Assembly: GCA_963824805.1 (NCBI GenBank)
Contig: CAWGQZ010000069.1
Location: 1-64,000, forward strand
Reading direction: 5' to 3'
Length of the DNA: 64,000 nt
Origin: DATBAT01 sp963824805
GTDB lineage: Bacteria > Acidobacteriota > Terriglobia > Terriglobales > Acidobacteriaceae
Part shown: one piece after another, positions 9,860 to 18,447 of the stretch
Position numbering within the stretch: the first letter of the stretch is position 1
Layout: each line of letters begins with the position of its first letter
The notes under the pieces: generated by a model
What the model saw: the letters and a program-made list of their open reading frames with translations, nothing else
Told to the model about the DNA's origin: nothing
The model's database searches: none
Program-made: the position numbers and the translations under genes

Positions 9860-10189
9860 ATGGATCGTCGTCGCAAATCACGGGTAAACGTACCGCTATC
9901 AGTAAGAGTCTGGGGAGTGGATGCTCATTCCGTTCCCTTCACGCACTTGGGCCGGCTGCGAAACGTAAGTGAAGGCGGAGCCGTCCTGACCGGGATAGCC
10001 CGAACGGTGCGGGCGGGTGAGGTACTCGACGTTCAGTATGGCGAGGAGAAGACGCAAATGCGCGTGATTTGGGTGGGCAAACCCAACAGCCCAAATTCGG
10101 GGGAGATCGGCGTGCAGCAGTTACCGACGGAGGCTCCGATTTGGGGGTTGGATCTCCATCATTGCAGTCGAATGGTTGGCCGGGCATAA
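9860..10189 (+). CDS. Stand-alone PilZ domain protein
   Basis: A 109-residue protein made almost entirely of a PilZ domain, the receptor fold for cyclic-di-GMP. The binding motif is complete: RRKSR near the start gives RxxxR, and RNVSEGG gives (D/N)xSxxG about 30 residues later. I prefer ATG 9860 over TTG 9845 because AGGTGGGG sits just upstream of the ATG. It follows the acyl-CoA dehydrogenase by about 150 bases, which is long enough for its own promoter, and ends in a strong terminator. Its output partner cannot be inferred. It is the second PilZ domain within 5 kb. Confidence 0.8.
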   Translation: MDRRRKSRVNVPLSVRVWGVDAHSVPFTHLGRLRNVSEGGAVLTGIARTVRAGEVLDVQYGEEKTQMRVIWVGKPNSPNSGEIGVQQLPTEAPIWGLDLHHCSRMVGRA

Positions 10190-10203
10190 CGACCTGAGAC
10201 GGG

Positions 10204-10277
10204 AGTAACCAGCCATGGGGTTACTAGTCTCTGGTTGACTTGGCGAAAAGAGGGCGGCTTTGGCCGCCCCTCTTTTC
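10204..10277 (+). terminator. Hairpin and rho-independent terminator after pilZ gene
   Basis: A first hairpin (AGTAACC with GGTTACT, about 10204-10225) is followed at 10249-10277 by a GC-rich stem (AGAGGGCGGC with GCCGCCCCTCT, one bulged C) and TTTTCTT. The second is a standard terminator for the PilZ gene. Confidence 0.75.
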
Positions 10278-10594
10278 TTGGATCTGACTTTCGCCTGCAA
10301 TGCCATTTGCGAGCGTCAGGCTGCTCCAGGAGGACCGCCAACATTCAGCGATTCCTCCTGTTCCGCTCAGAATCTCGTTTTCCGTGTATGTAAATACCCA
10401 ATCAGGACCTATCGTTTTGGTGTGATGATTGGAGCGAAACCCGGACCGATGCCTGCCGCCTGATCTTCGAAAACAGACGTATTACCCTTGCCGGAGTCAT
10501 AACGGCTGATGCACTTCGAGAAGCGCAGCCGTTTGCACGCCCGTCGCTAATCTTCTATCCTGCCGATTCGACAAAATCCACCTTAGGAAACTTC
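10278..10594. other. Intergenic stretch upstream of the hexosaminidase gene
   Basis: About 315 bases with no recognisable gene. It presumably holds the promoter of the GH20 gene, but I cannot point to clear -35 and -10 boxes. Confidence 0.35.
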
Positions 10595-12637
10595 ATGCGC
10601 ATCGTGCTCGCCCTCGTTGCCCTGTGTTTTGCGTTTGTCACCGTTACCGGCGCAGAGGAACATCTCCCGGTCAATCTCATGCCCGTCCCGGCGCACTTGC
10701 AGGCCAACACCGGGCAGCTCACCGTTGATCCCTCTTTTTCTGTCGCCATCACCGGCCATAACGATGAGCGCCTACACCGGGCTGCTGAACGATTCCTGGA
10801 GCAGCTGCGCCGCCAGACCGGCATGTTGCCGCTCGACCTGAAGATCGTGGACGGTACCAACGCCAGTCTCGTGGTCCAGGTCGAAAAAGCAAGCAAGGAA
10901 ATCCCTGAGCTCGGCGAGGATGAATCCTATACGCTGGAAATTTCGAGCTCCGGCGGCAAGCTGGCCGCTCCGACAACGCTGGGCGCACTGCGCGGCCTGC
11001 AGACTTTCCGGCAACTGGTGACCAATACTCCAGCCGGATTCGCGGTTCCTGCGGTCTCTATTCAGGACGTGCCACGGTTTCCCTGGCGTGGCCTGATGAT
11101 TGATGTCGGCCGTCATTTCATGCCGCTAGACGTCCTGCGCCGTAATCTCGACGGCATGGAAGCGGTGAAGCTGAATGTGTTCCATTGGCATCTTTCCGAG
11201 AATCAGGGCTTCCGCGTAGAGAGCAAAAAGCTGCCCAAGCTGCACCAGATGGGATCGGACGGAAACTATTACACTCAGGCTGAAATCAAAGATCTGATTG
11301 CCTACGCTGCCGACCGCGGCATTCGCATTGTGCCCGAATTCGATATGCCTGGGCATAGCACGGCGTGGTTCGTGGGTTATCCCGAAATCGCCAGCGGTCC
11401 CGGGCCCTATGCCATCGAGCGCAACTGGGGCGTGATGGATCCGGCGATGGACCCCACCAATGAAAAGACCTACAAGTTCCTGGAAACCTTTATCGGAGAA
11501 ATGACGAAGCTTTTTCCCGACAAGTATTTTCACATTGGCGGCGATGAAGTGAACGGCAAGGAGTGGGACCGGAATTCGGAGATCCAGGACTTCATGCACT
11601 CGCATAACATCAAAAGCAATGCCGAGCTGCAGGCCTACTTCAACGAGCACGTTTCCAAGATCGTTAGCAAGAACAACAAGATCATGGTGGGCTGGGACGA
11701 GATACTGCAACCTTCATTGCCCAAAAATATAGTCATTCAATCGTGGCGCGGGCCAGCCTCTCTCGCACAGGCCGCCAAACAGGGCATTCACGGGATTCTC
11801 TCCGCCGGGTACTACGTGGATTTGAACTATTCCGCCGCACAACACTACGCCGCGGATCCGCTTGGCGATACCGCCGCCAGTCTCACCCCTGAAGAACAAA
11901 AGTTTGTTCTGGGTGGAGAGTCTTGCATGTGGTCCGAGTTTGTCTCTCCGGAAAACATGGACTCGCGCATCTGGCCTCGGACCATTGCCATCGCCGAACG
12001 TCTGTGGTCGCCGCAGAACGTCACCGACGTGAACTCGATGTATCAGCGTATGTACGAAGTGGGCCGGCAACTCGACTGGCTCGGCATTACCCACAACTCA
12101 AACTATGGGCCGATGTTGCGCCGGATCGCTGCTAGCGAAGACATCTCATCGTTGAAAACGCTGGCAGATGTTGTCGAACCGGTAAAAGGCTACAAGCGCG
12201 ACGAGCTTGCGGCCTCGCCCCCGACCAGTCTGACCCCGCTCAACCGGATGATCGACGCGTCCCGTCCTGAGAGCGAGACTGCCCGCCGGTTCGCACTTAC
12301 GGTGGATGATTACCTTGCGGGAAACAATAAGCCCCAGAACGAAGCTGAACTTCGCCGCCTGCTGACGCTTTGGCGCGCCAATGATGCCGCGCTGAGACCG
12401 TTGCTCTCGCAATCGTTCCTGCTCGCGGAAGTAGCTCCGCTTTCGGCGCATTTGTCAGCGCTGGGTTCGACAGGACTGGAATCTTTAGATTTCCTTAGTC
12501 GCAGTGAGCATCCATCCGATGCCTGGAAATCGCAGCAGCAGACGATGCTTGATCAGGCAAAGACTCCCGATCATTCGCAGCTTCTGCTGGTGATCGTCCC
12601 GGCGGTGCAGAAATTGGTGGAGGCTGCGGAGAAGTGA
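10595..12637 (+). CDS. Exported beta-N-acetylhexosaminidase (GH20)
   Basis: This 680-residue enzyme should release terminal N-acetylglucosamine or N-acetylgalactosamine from chitin oligomers, glycans or peptidoglycan fragments. It has a signal peptide (MRIVLALVALCFAFVTVTGA), a GH20 N-terminal domain (about 25-145) and a GH20 barrel (about 150-500). The catalytic pair is Asp317-Glu318 in HIGGDEV; RGLMIDVGRHF, HWHLSENQGF and PEFDMPGHS are typical substrate-site segments. A helical tail of about 150 residues follows. The gene is flanked by opposing genes, so probably monocistronic, with no sugar transporter nearby. Confidence 0.92.
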   Translation: MRIVLALVALCFAFVTVTGAEEHLPVNLMPVPAHLQANTGQLTVDPSFSVAITGHNDERLHRAAERFLEQLRRQTGMLPLDLKIVDGTNASLVVQVEKASKEIPELGEDESYTLEISSSGGKLAAPTTLGALRGLQTFRQLVTNTPAGFAVPAVSIQDVPRFPWRGLMIDVGRHFMPLDVLRRNLDGMEAVKLNVFHWHLSENQGFRVESKKLPKLHQMGSDGNYYTQAEIKDLIAYAADRGIRIVPEFDMPGHSTAWFVGYPEIASGPGPYAIERNWGVMDPAMDPTNEKTYKFLETFIGEMTKLFPDKYFHIGGDEVNGKEWDRNSEIQDFMHSHNIKSNAELQAYFNEHVSKIVSKNNKIMVGWDEILQPSLPKNIVIQSWRGPASLAQAAKQGIHGILSAGYYVDLNYSAAQHYAADPLGDTAASLTPEEQKFVLGGESCMWSEFVSPENMDSRIWPRTIAIAERLWSPQNVTDVNSMYQRMYEVGRQLDWLGITHNSNYGPMLRRIAASEDISSLKTLADVVEPVKGYKRDELAASPPTSLTPLNRMIDASRPESETARRFALTVDDYLAGNNKPQNEAELRRLLTLWRANDAALRPLLSQSFLLAEVAPLSAHLSALGSTGLESLDFLSRSEHPSDAWKSQQQTMLDQAKTPDHSQLLLVIVPAVQKLVEAAEK

Positions 12638-12710
12638 GCTTGTTGCCTAGGGGCGGTAGGAATTCTTCATCGCAAAGAGCGCTTCCTAAAGAATACACAG
12701 TGTTGGGCTG

Positions 12711-13097
12711 TTATCCAGGGGGAGGAATGTTCGCCGGATCAACCGTCTGGTCGAGGTAGATCCATAGCACTCGTGCCAGCAGCGTGATCGCTGGAGCCAG
12801 AGGCAAGAAAAGGACCACGCCCCAGATCGCAGCTTTCGTAATCCACCAACCAGTGAGCGTCCACACGACCAATGCCAGGAGCGCGATGGTCACCAGAGCC
12901 AGACCGTAGCTGATATACATCGCACCCAGGAAATATCCTGGTTCCCGCTCATACTTCAGATTGCAGACCGAGCACTGTTGGTACATCTTCGGCCATCCCA
13001 GGAAGACGGAGGAGTCAAAGATTCTCCCCACGCGGCAGCGCGGGCAGCGCTGGCGAAGGATGCTCCCGAGTGTGGAGGGTCTGATCGCGGCTTGCAT
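12711..13097 (-). CDS. DUF983 membrane protein with two CxxC pairs
   Basis: A protein of about 128 residues with an N-terminal zinc-ribbon-like segment (CPRC and CSVC, about residues 18-50) followed by two or three membrane helices. This layout and the YFLGAMYISYG segment are typical of DUF983, a family of unknown function often found near cytochrome oxidase genes. ATG 13097 (MQAAIRPSTLG) is the more likely start; an alternative GTG at 13130 adds 11 residues. It ends next to the cytochrome c gene and may share its transcript. Confidence 0.65.
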   Translation of the reverse strand: MQAAIRPSTLGSILRQRCPRCRVGRIFDSSVFLGWPKMYQQCSVCNLKYEREPGYFLGAMYISYGLALVTIALLALVVWTLTGWWITKAAIWGVVLFLPLAPAITLLARVLWIYLDQTVDPANIPPPG

Positions 13098-13154
13098 CCC
13101 GACAATTAGAACATGACGCTGGCCGTGCACGGACGGAGTGCCCGTGCCACATTC

Positions 13155-13526
13155 CTAGTGCAGGGACTTTAAATAGCTGACCAACTGCCAGATCTGCGGG
13201 TCACCCAGCTTCGACCAAGGGGGCATGCCTTTGGCCATGCTGCCGTTTACTAGCAGATAATGGAGTTCGCCCGGAGTAGCCTGCTGCTGAATACGCGGGC
13301 TTACCAGCGACGGATGCTTCTTGTTGCCGGCAGCGTTTTCGCCGTGGCAATGCGAGCAATGCTGTAGGAAGACTTGCCTGCCTGAGTCAACGGCGCCTGA
13401 TTGGTTCTGGTAGGGGTTGGTCTTTTGTTGTTCCGGTGGCGGCACTTTCTTCAGCCATCCGCCGTTGAACTCAGCCGCGAACGAGACCGCAGCCAGCAGA
13501 AACACCACAAGGGAAGAGCGGATCAC
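13155..13526 (-). CDS. Small exported c-type cytochrome
   Basis: A 123-residue class I cytochrome c. It has a signal peptide (MIRSSLVVFLLAAVSFAAE), the haem-binding motif CSHCH and a distal Met in GMPPWSKLGDPQIWQLV, so it should carry electrons in the periplasm. Its ATG overlaps the stop of the upstream outer-membrane-type gene by four bases, so the two are surely co-translated. A palindrome lies upstream of that pair. The electron donor and acceptor are unknown; no oxidase gene is adjacent. Confidence 0.85.
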   Translation of the reverse strand: MIRSSLVVFLLAAVSFAAEFNGGWLKKVPPPEQQKTNPYQNQSGAVDSGRQVFLQHCSHCHGENAAGNKKHPSLVSPRIQQQATPGELHYLLVNGSMAKGMPPWSKLGDPQIWQLVSYLKSLH

Positions 13527-14386
13527 TGCCTGCCCCGGTGGAAACGGCTCAGGAACTGGTCGACTTCGTAGGCGATGCCGAAGCGATAGAGGCGCGGCAC
13601 ACTGTAATCATTGAGTCCGAACGACGGTGAGAATGATAATGTTACGCCGTTTGGGGACGACCAGTTCACGGTTGGTCCGAGAAATTGAGAGGTAAGCCGC
13701 GTGCCGAAGCTGTAGCGATCGCCCAGGCCGCCGTACATTTCGACACCCGCCTGCCACTTTTCCAGGCAGAAGGTACAGGGTTTCGGGCTGGCTTCCAACT
13801 TCAGCGGCCGGCTGGCACCCACCGCGTAGCCAAACTCCCAGGGCTCATTGGCAAGGTTCTTCTCTACAATGATGTTTTCGCTCACGTTCCAGCCTTTGAA
13901 GTTGCTGCCCAGAATCAACTTCAACTCGATTTCCCGCTTCTTCTCTGCTCTGACCTGGTCGTTCGGCTCGCTGAGGTCAGCCTTCCCATCGTGGCCGACG
14001 ATCTCGCGTAGTGTCTTATCAGCGCCGTTGATGTCTTCAAATTCAACATAGAGCACAGGATTGATCCAATGCTCGCGCAAGAGGGGGCGGAAGCGGTTCT
14101 CCCAGCGGTATCCGGTGAAGATGGTGCTTTCGTTCCGAGTAGTTTGGCCGTCCAAATAGAACTCCGTTGTCCACCAGGTCTTGATACCGTATTCGACTTC
14201 GAGGCTCGAACCCAAGAAACGGTTCCCTTCCGGTGGCTTACCGGAGACGTTCAAGAATTCGATTTCGAGATTCCCCGGTTCCTCCATTTCATGAGAATAG
14301 GTCAAAAAATAGGGACGCTCTTGCGCTTTGCATGAGATGGGAAGAAGGACAAGCACGAACAAACCGAGGCAAAACCTGCGCAACAT
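13523..14386 (-). CDS. Exported beta-rich, probably outer-membrane protein
   Basis: A 287-residue protein with a signal peptide (MLRRFCLGLFVLVLLPISCKAQ). The mature part alternates hydrophobic and polar residues in many short strands (for example LEIEFLNVSG, SLEVEYGIKTWWTTEFYL), which suggests an outer-membrane barrel. It also has a CTFC pair. I do not recognise a named family. It is the first gene of a pair with the cytochrome c (ATGA overlap). The ribosome site GGAG lies just before the ATG at 14386, and a perfect inverted repeat lies further upstream, so the pair is probably controlled by a dimeric repressor. Confidence 0.6.
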   Translation of the reverse strand: MLRRFCLGLFVLVLLPISCKAQERPYFLTYSHEMEEPGNLEIEFLNVSGKPPEGNRFLGSSLEVEYGIKTWWTTEFYLDGQTTRNESTIFTGYRWENRFRPLLREHWINPVLYVEFEDINGADKTLREIVGHDGKADLSEPNDQVRAEKKREIELKLILGSNFKGWNVSENIIVEKNLANEPWEFGYAVGASRPLKLEASPKPCTFCLEKWQAGVEMYGGLGDRYSFGTRLTSQFLGPTVNWSSPNGVTLSFSPSFGLNDYSVPRLYRFGIAYEVDQFLSRFHRGRQ

Positions 14387-14406
14387 TGACTCTCCGGGGA
14401 GGTAAT

Positions 14407-14429
14407 ATGAAATTGAATTTCAATTTCAT
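14407..14429. promoter_or_regulatory. Perfect 10-3-10 palindrome, likely operator
   Basis: ATGAAATTGA, three bases, then TCAATTTCAT form a perfect inverted repeat 20-40 bases upstream of the outer-membrane/cytochrome pair. The AT-rich arms resemble operators of the Fur family (Fur, PerR, Zur), but the class cannot be fixed by eye. It would overlap the promoter or early leader of the pair. Confidence 0.6.
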
Positions 14430-14486
14430 AATAAAAACGATAATGGCATTGTCGCGGCCTGTCAAACCCTGCCATGGATGTTCGCG

Positions 14487-15326
14487 CTATGCTTTTCTCA
14501 TCGAGACGACGCGCGGAATAGATTGAAGATCGCGGATAATGCGACGTTCGTTCCAGCCACCAAGGAGAGGTTCTACTGCTCCGGCGATAGTGCCGCTAAT
14601 CTCCATCACTAAATAGCCGCCGGATTTCAGGACGGTCATGGCCTGGGGAATTAGGCGCTCGATGATTTCTAAACCTGTGTGGCCCGCAAACACAGCATTA
14701 CGGGGTTCAAATTTGCGAACCTCCAACTGAACCTCATCTTCTTCGCTCTCACCCACGTAGGGAGGGTTAGACACCACAAGATCAAAACCATTCGCGGCAA
14801 ATCCTTCCAGCAGATCTTGTTGAAGGAAGCGTACTCGCGCTTCCAGTTGATGCCGGGCAGCATTGGCGCGGGCAATCTCCAGCGCTTCAGCAGAAATATC
14901 TATGGCATCAATTTCCGCGTTGGGCAACTCTTTCGCCAGAACCAGAGCGATACAACCGGAGCCGGTGCCGACGTCGACAATCTTCGGAGTCTCCAGCTTG
15001 CCAGCCACCGGCAACACTGTCTCGATCAGGTGCTCGGTCTCAGGCCGCGGAATGAGCACAGCGGGCGAGACGATGAAATCCATCCCCCAGAATTCCTGAT
15101 GGCCGGTGATGTATTGCGACGGGATTCCTTGCGCTCGTTGCGCCAGAGCATGGTCATAGCGGGCGAAGGACTGGGCTTCGAGTGCGTCGTCTCCGTGGGC
15201 GTAGAGATAGGCACGATCTTTGCCCAATACGAACATCAGCAGCACCTCCGCGTTCAAACGAGGGGATCCGACCTGTGCCGCAGCGAGGCGATCTATACCG
15301 GCCTTGAGAGCTTCGCGCAGGAGCAT
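14487..15326 (-). CDS. prmC: Release factor glutamine methyltransferase
   Basis: PrmC (HemK) methylates the glutamine of the GGQ motif in release factors using S-adenosylmethionine. The 279-residue protein has the N-terminal helical domain, the SAM-binding VDVGTGSGCIAL, and the substrate motif NPPY in SNPPYVGESE. The site ALIPRPETE is also typical. I chose ATG 15326 (MLLREALKAG) over the longer frame because residues before it do not match the family. Its substrate, RF1 (prfA), is encoded just upstream on the same strand, separated only by tspO, a common pairing. Confidence 0.95.
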   Translation of the reverse strand: MLLREALKAGIDRLAAAQVGSPRLNAEVLLMFVLGKDRAYLYAHGDDALEAQSFARYDHALAQRAQGIPSQYITGHQEFWGMDFIVSPAVLIPRPETEHLIETVLPVAGKLETPKIVDVGTGSGCIALVLAKELPNAEIDAIDISAEALEIARANAARHQLEARVRFLQQDLLEGFAANGFDLVVSNPPYVGESEEDEVQLEVRKFEPRNAVFAGHTGLEIIERLIPQAMTVLKSGGYLVMEISGTIAGAVEPLLGGWNERRIIRDLQSIPRVVSMRKA

Positions 15327-15476
15327 GCACCTATTGAAACATGTTCTCAATGCTCGTCTATAGACAGCGCTTCGCTGCTTCTTATCGAGTGCGTCGGGTG
15401 GCTAGGCTGCGACTGGCGATAATGTTCCCTGCTGCTGCCACGAGCAAACTGCGGGGCCCGCATATTGTGGCGAATC

Positions 15477-15965
15477 CTAGGAATTGCGACGCACGATCTC
15501 TGCATTCAATAACGTCGCAAACGTCACCCAGACCAGATACGGCATGAAGGCCCGCGCAGCGTTGCGATCGACTCCGCGGACGGTGGCGATGTAGGCCGCA
15601 ATCAGGGAATCGAGCAGCAAAGTGTCGGCCAGTGCGAGCGCTGGTTCCTGCTCTCCGAAGAACAGTTTCGACCATTCGGCGTTCGCCGCCAGTTGCGCAT
15701 TCCAGAGCGTGAGGCCGACGCTACGCCGCACCGAGGGACGCGAACGCCAAACCCGCCATCCCGACCATGCCATCAGGGCGTAAAGTGTGGTCCAGACGAT
15801 CGGGAAAGCTTTGTCCGGAGGAGTGAAGGCGGGCTGGTTGAGGGCGCGGTACCAGAGTCTCGATCTATTCCGGCTGAACTTCGCTCCTGAACTGGCGGCA
15901 CTCATAGTAGCAGCAACGAATCCGGCCAAGGCGAGAAGTGATTGCGTAGTGCTGGGTGATTTCAT
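15477..15965 (-). CDS. tspO: TspO/MBR family membrane protein
   Basis: A 162-residue protein with five predicted membrane helices and the TspO/peripheral benzodiazepine receptor signature: WYRALNQPAFTPPDKAFPIVWT followed by WNAQLAANAEWSKLFFG. These proteins bind porphyrins and act in stress or tetrapyrrole balance. ATG 15963-15965 has a good ribosome site (GGAGGG) directly upstream; the longer frame to 16124 is not supported. It lies between prfA and prmC on the same strand, an unusual insertion into that pair. Confidence 0.87.
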   Translation of the reverse strand: MKSPSTTQSLLALAGFVAATMSAASSGAKFSRNRSRLWYRALNQPAFTPPDKAFPIVWTTLYALMAWSGWRVWRSRPSVRRSVGLTLWNAQLAANAEWSKLFFGEQEPALALADTLLLDSLIAAYIATVRGVDRNAARAFMPYLVWVTFATLLNAEIVRRNS

Positions 15966-16185
15966 AAAGCCCTCCGGCTGACACGGCCTGCTCTGGATAG
16001 GGCATCGGCTTCGGCCGTATCGATAGGCTCGGCCATGTTCTGCAGGGCACGAGCGCGGCGCCAAGGATTCAGCAAGCAGCCAGTTGTGCCGGATCGGCGG
16101 TCCAAGTCCCAACATCAATGGCACCGCTGAAGCCGATGCGCACGATCGAAGCTAGGGTGCAGATTGGGGCAAACGCGTTGCTCGC

Positions 16186-17265
16186 TTAGTGGGTCGCTAC
16201 TGCTTCATGCTTCAATTTTTCGGCTTCGTAGTGGGTCACCAGCGCGTCGATAATGGGTTGCAACTTGCCGTCCATCACCTCCTGCAACTGATGGATGGTG
16301 AGTCCGATGCGATGGTCGGTGACGCGGTTCTGGGGAAAATTGTAGGTACGGATCTTTTCGCTGCGGTCGCCTGACCCGACCATGGACTTGCGCTCTTTGG
16401 CGAGGGCATCCTGCTGCTTCTGCATTTCGACTTCATAGAGGCGAGCGCGCAGCACCCGCATGGCCTTGTCGCGATTCTTGATCTGGGACTTTTCATCCTG
16501 GCAGCTGACCACGGTGTTCGTGGGAATATGGGTGATGCGGACAGCAGAATAAGTTGTGTTGACGGACTGTCCGCCGGGGCCGGAAGAGCAGAAGGTGTCG
16601 ATGCGAAGGTCTTTGGCCTCGATTTTGATGTCAACGTCTTCGGCTTCTGGTAGCACCGCGACAGTAATCGCTGAGGTGTGAACTCTGCCTTGCGTCTCGG
16701 TCTGCGGCACACGCTGGACCCGATGCACACCGCTCTCGTATTTGAGCTGCGAATAGACTCGGTTGCCCTCGACCAGGGCAATGATTTCTTTCATGCCACC
16801 TACACTTGAGTCCGACGAGGAGAGCACCTCGACCTTCCAGCGCTGGGTCTCGGCGAAGCGCGTATACATGCGGAACATTTCGGCCACGAACAAAGTCGAT
16901 TCGTCTCCACCGGTTCCGGCGCGGATTTCAAGCACGACGTCTTTCTCGTCGTTGGGATCCTTTGGCAGGAGCATAAAGCGGAGTTCATCTTCAACGCCCG
17001 TTACGCGCGATTCCAGCTTGTCGAGTTCTTCCTGGGCGTAGGCACGCATGTCGCCATCAGTTTCCTCGGCGATCACAGCACGGCTTTCGGCAATGCCCCG
17101 CTTCAGATCCTTGTACTCGCGGTATTTTTCGACGGTCTCGGAAATCTCGCTGTGAGCTTTGGCGGTTTTCTGGTATCTCGCCGAGTCGTTGGTAATGTCC
17201 GGCGATGCCAGAGCCTGGGTCAGCTCTTCGTATTTGGCTTCTAGTTGATCTAGTCTTTCAAACAT
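16186..17265 (-). CDS. prfA: Peptide chain release factor 1
   Basis: RF1 recognises UAG and UAA stop codons and triggers hydrolysis of peptidyl-tRNA. The 359-residue length is standard. The catalytic GGQ lies at residues 231-233 and the codon-recognition tripeptide is PQT at about 187-189, the PxT form that marks RF1 rather than RF2. ATG at 17263-17265 is clear. The gene sits between DUF1385 (upstream) and tspO/prmC (downstream) on one strand. A short perfect hairpin lies in its leader at 17281-17299. Confidence 0.97.
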   Translation of the reverse strand: MFERLDQLEAKYEELTQALASPDITNDSARYQKTAKAHSEISETVEKYREYKDLKRGIAESRAVIAEETDGDMRAYAQEELDKLESRVTGVEDELRFMLLPKDPNDEKDVVLEIRAGTGGDESTLFVAEMFRMYTRFAETQRWKVEVLSSSDSSVGGMKEIIALVEGNRVYSQLKYESGVHRVQRVPQTETQGRVHTSAITVAVLPEAEDVDIKIEAKDLRIDTFCSSGPGGQSVNTTYSAVRITHIPTNTVVSCQDEKSQIKNRDKAMRVLRARLYEVEMQKQQDALAKERKSMVGSGDRSEKIRTYNFPQNRVTDHRIGLTIHQLQEVMDGKLQPIIDALVTHYEAEKLKHEAVATH

Positions 17266-17280
17266 ATGCGCTCCAGGGTG

Positions 17281-17299
17281 GACGTAGCGGAGCTACGTC
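17281..17299. repeat. Short palindrome in the prfA leader
   Basis: GACGTAGC, three bases, GCTACGTC form an 8-bp perfect hairpin 16 bases before the prfA start. It has no T-tract. It resembles the small dispersed palindromes seen elsewhere in the window and may also affect prfA translation. Confidence 0.5.
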
Positions 17300-17361
17300 T
17301 CCAGACGGCCTTTCCAAATATTGATGGGGAACGTAGAAACAGTATTTTCGCGGGGGGCCCG

Positions 17362-18351
17362 CTAGGCAATAACTAATTCGCCGCCTTGTTGCTTTTCGAG
17401 CGACATGGCTTGTTCCAGCGCAGCAATGGCGCACTCGGCTTGATCGTCCGAAGGCGGTTTGGTGGTGACTCGCTGCAGCCATAGGCCGGGGGCCGTGAGC
17501 AGAGCGAAGAAGGAACCGCGATGCTTGGCGGCGAAGCGGATCATCTCGTAGGACACGCCGGCGATTACCGGCAGCAGAGCGATCCGAATTCCGAAGCGAG
17601 CCCAGAACGTCGTCACCGGGATCACCATGTAGACCAGCATGGAGATCAGCATCACGGTCATCAAAAAGCTGGTTCCGCAACGCGGATGAAAAGTCGAATA
17701 CTTTTGCACGTGGGCAACTCCAAGCGGGTCGCCATTTTCAAATGCGTAAACCGTCTTGTGCTCGGCACCGTGATATTCGTACACGCGGCGAATGTCCCTG
17801 AATAACGAGACGCCCCAGATGAACAGCAGGAACAATCCGATGCGGATCAGGCCATCGACCAGGTTGAACATGATCTGTCCGCTAAACACTGGGCTGACTT
17901 TTTTGATTTGGGTCGCGGCCAGCAGCGGCAGGTACTTATACATGAAGATGAAGAAACCTACAGAGAAGATGATGTTGATGGTCGCCATCCAGCCACTGAT
18001 CTCTATTTTCTTCTTGCCTTCTTCTTCCGGCTGAATCGCTTCGAGCGCAGTGTTGGCGGAAAAACGCAGGGCGCGGAAACCTAACGTCATGGCATGGCCT
18101 AACGTTGCAACTCCGCGGATCACCGGCCAGCCGGTCCACTTATGTTTTTCAGAAAGCCTTTCGAGCGGCTCGCTGTGCAGAGCAATTTCTCCCGATGGCT
18201 TGCGGCAGGCAATCGCCCACGCGTGCGGAGAGCGCATCATAACGCCTTCGAGCACGGCTTGGCCGCCCACCAACGTCTCCTCGCCACCCTCGAGCGCGGG
18301 AAGAAGCTGGACAGCCACCAGAAATCGCCAAAGTGTCCGTAGAAACTGCAT
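17362..18351 (-). CDS. DUF1385 membrane protein
   Basis: A protein of about 329 residues with several membrane helices and the DUF1385 signature: GGQAVLEGVMMRSP near the N-terminus, YHGAEHKTVYAFENG in the middle and STFHPRCGTSF after it. The histidines and the cysteine suggest a metal site and an enzymatic role, but the function is unknown. The family is very often encoded directly upstream of prfA in diverse bacteria, as here. ATG 18351 (MQFLRTLWRF) is chosen; the longer frame reads through the divergent promoter region shared with the ligase. Confidence 0.85.
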   Translation of the reverse strand: MQFLRTLWRFLVAVQLLPALEGGEETLVGGQAVLEGVMMRSPHAWAIACRKPSGEIALHSEPLERLSEKHKWTGWPVIRGVATLGHAMTLGFRALRFSANTALEAIQPEEEGKKKIEISGWMATINIIFSVGFFIFMYKYLPLLAATQIKKVSPVFSGQIMFNLVDGLIRIGLFLLFIWGVSLFRDIRRVYEYHGAEHKTVYAFENGDPLGVAHVQKYSTFHPRCGTSFLMTVMLISMLVYMVIPVTTFWARFGIRIALLPVIAGVSYEMIRFAAKHRGSFFALLTAPGLWLQRVTTKPPSDDQAECAIAALEQAMSLEKQQGGELVIA

Positions 18352-18447
18352 GGTTGTTAGATGATGCCTGCGGCGGGCGAGGCTCAATGCATGACTAGGG
18401 TAGCATAGCTCGAGTGGCAATTGTAAGTCTCTGAATCGGTTGAAGTT

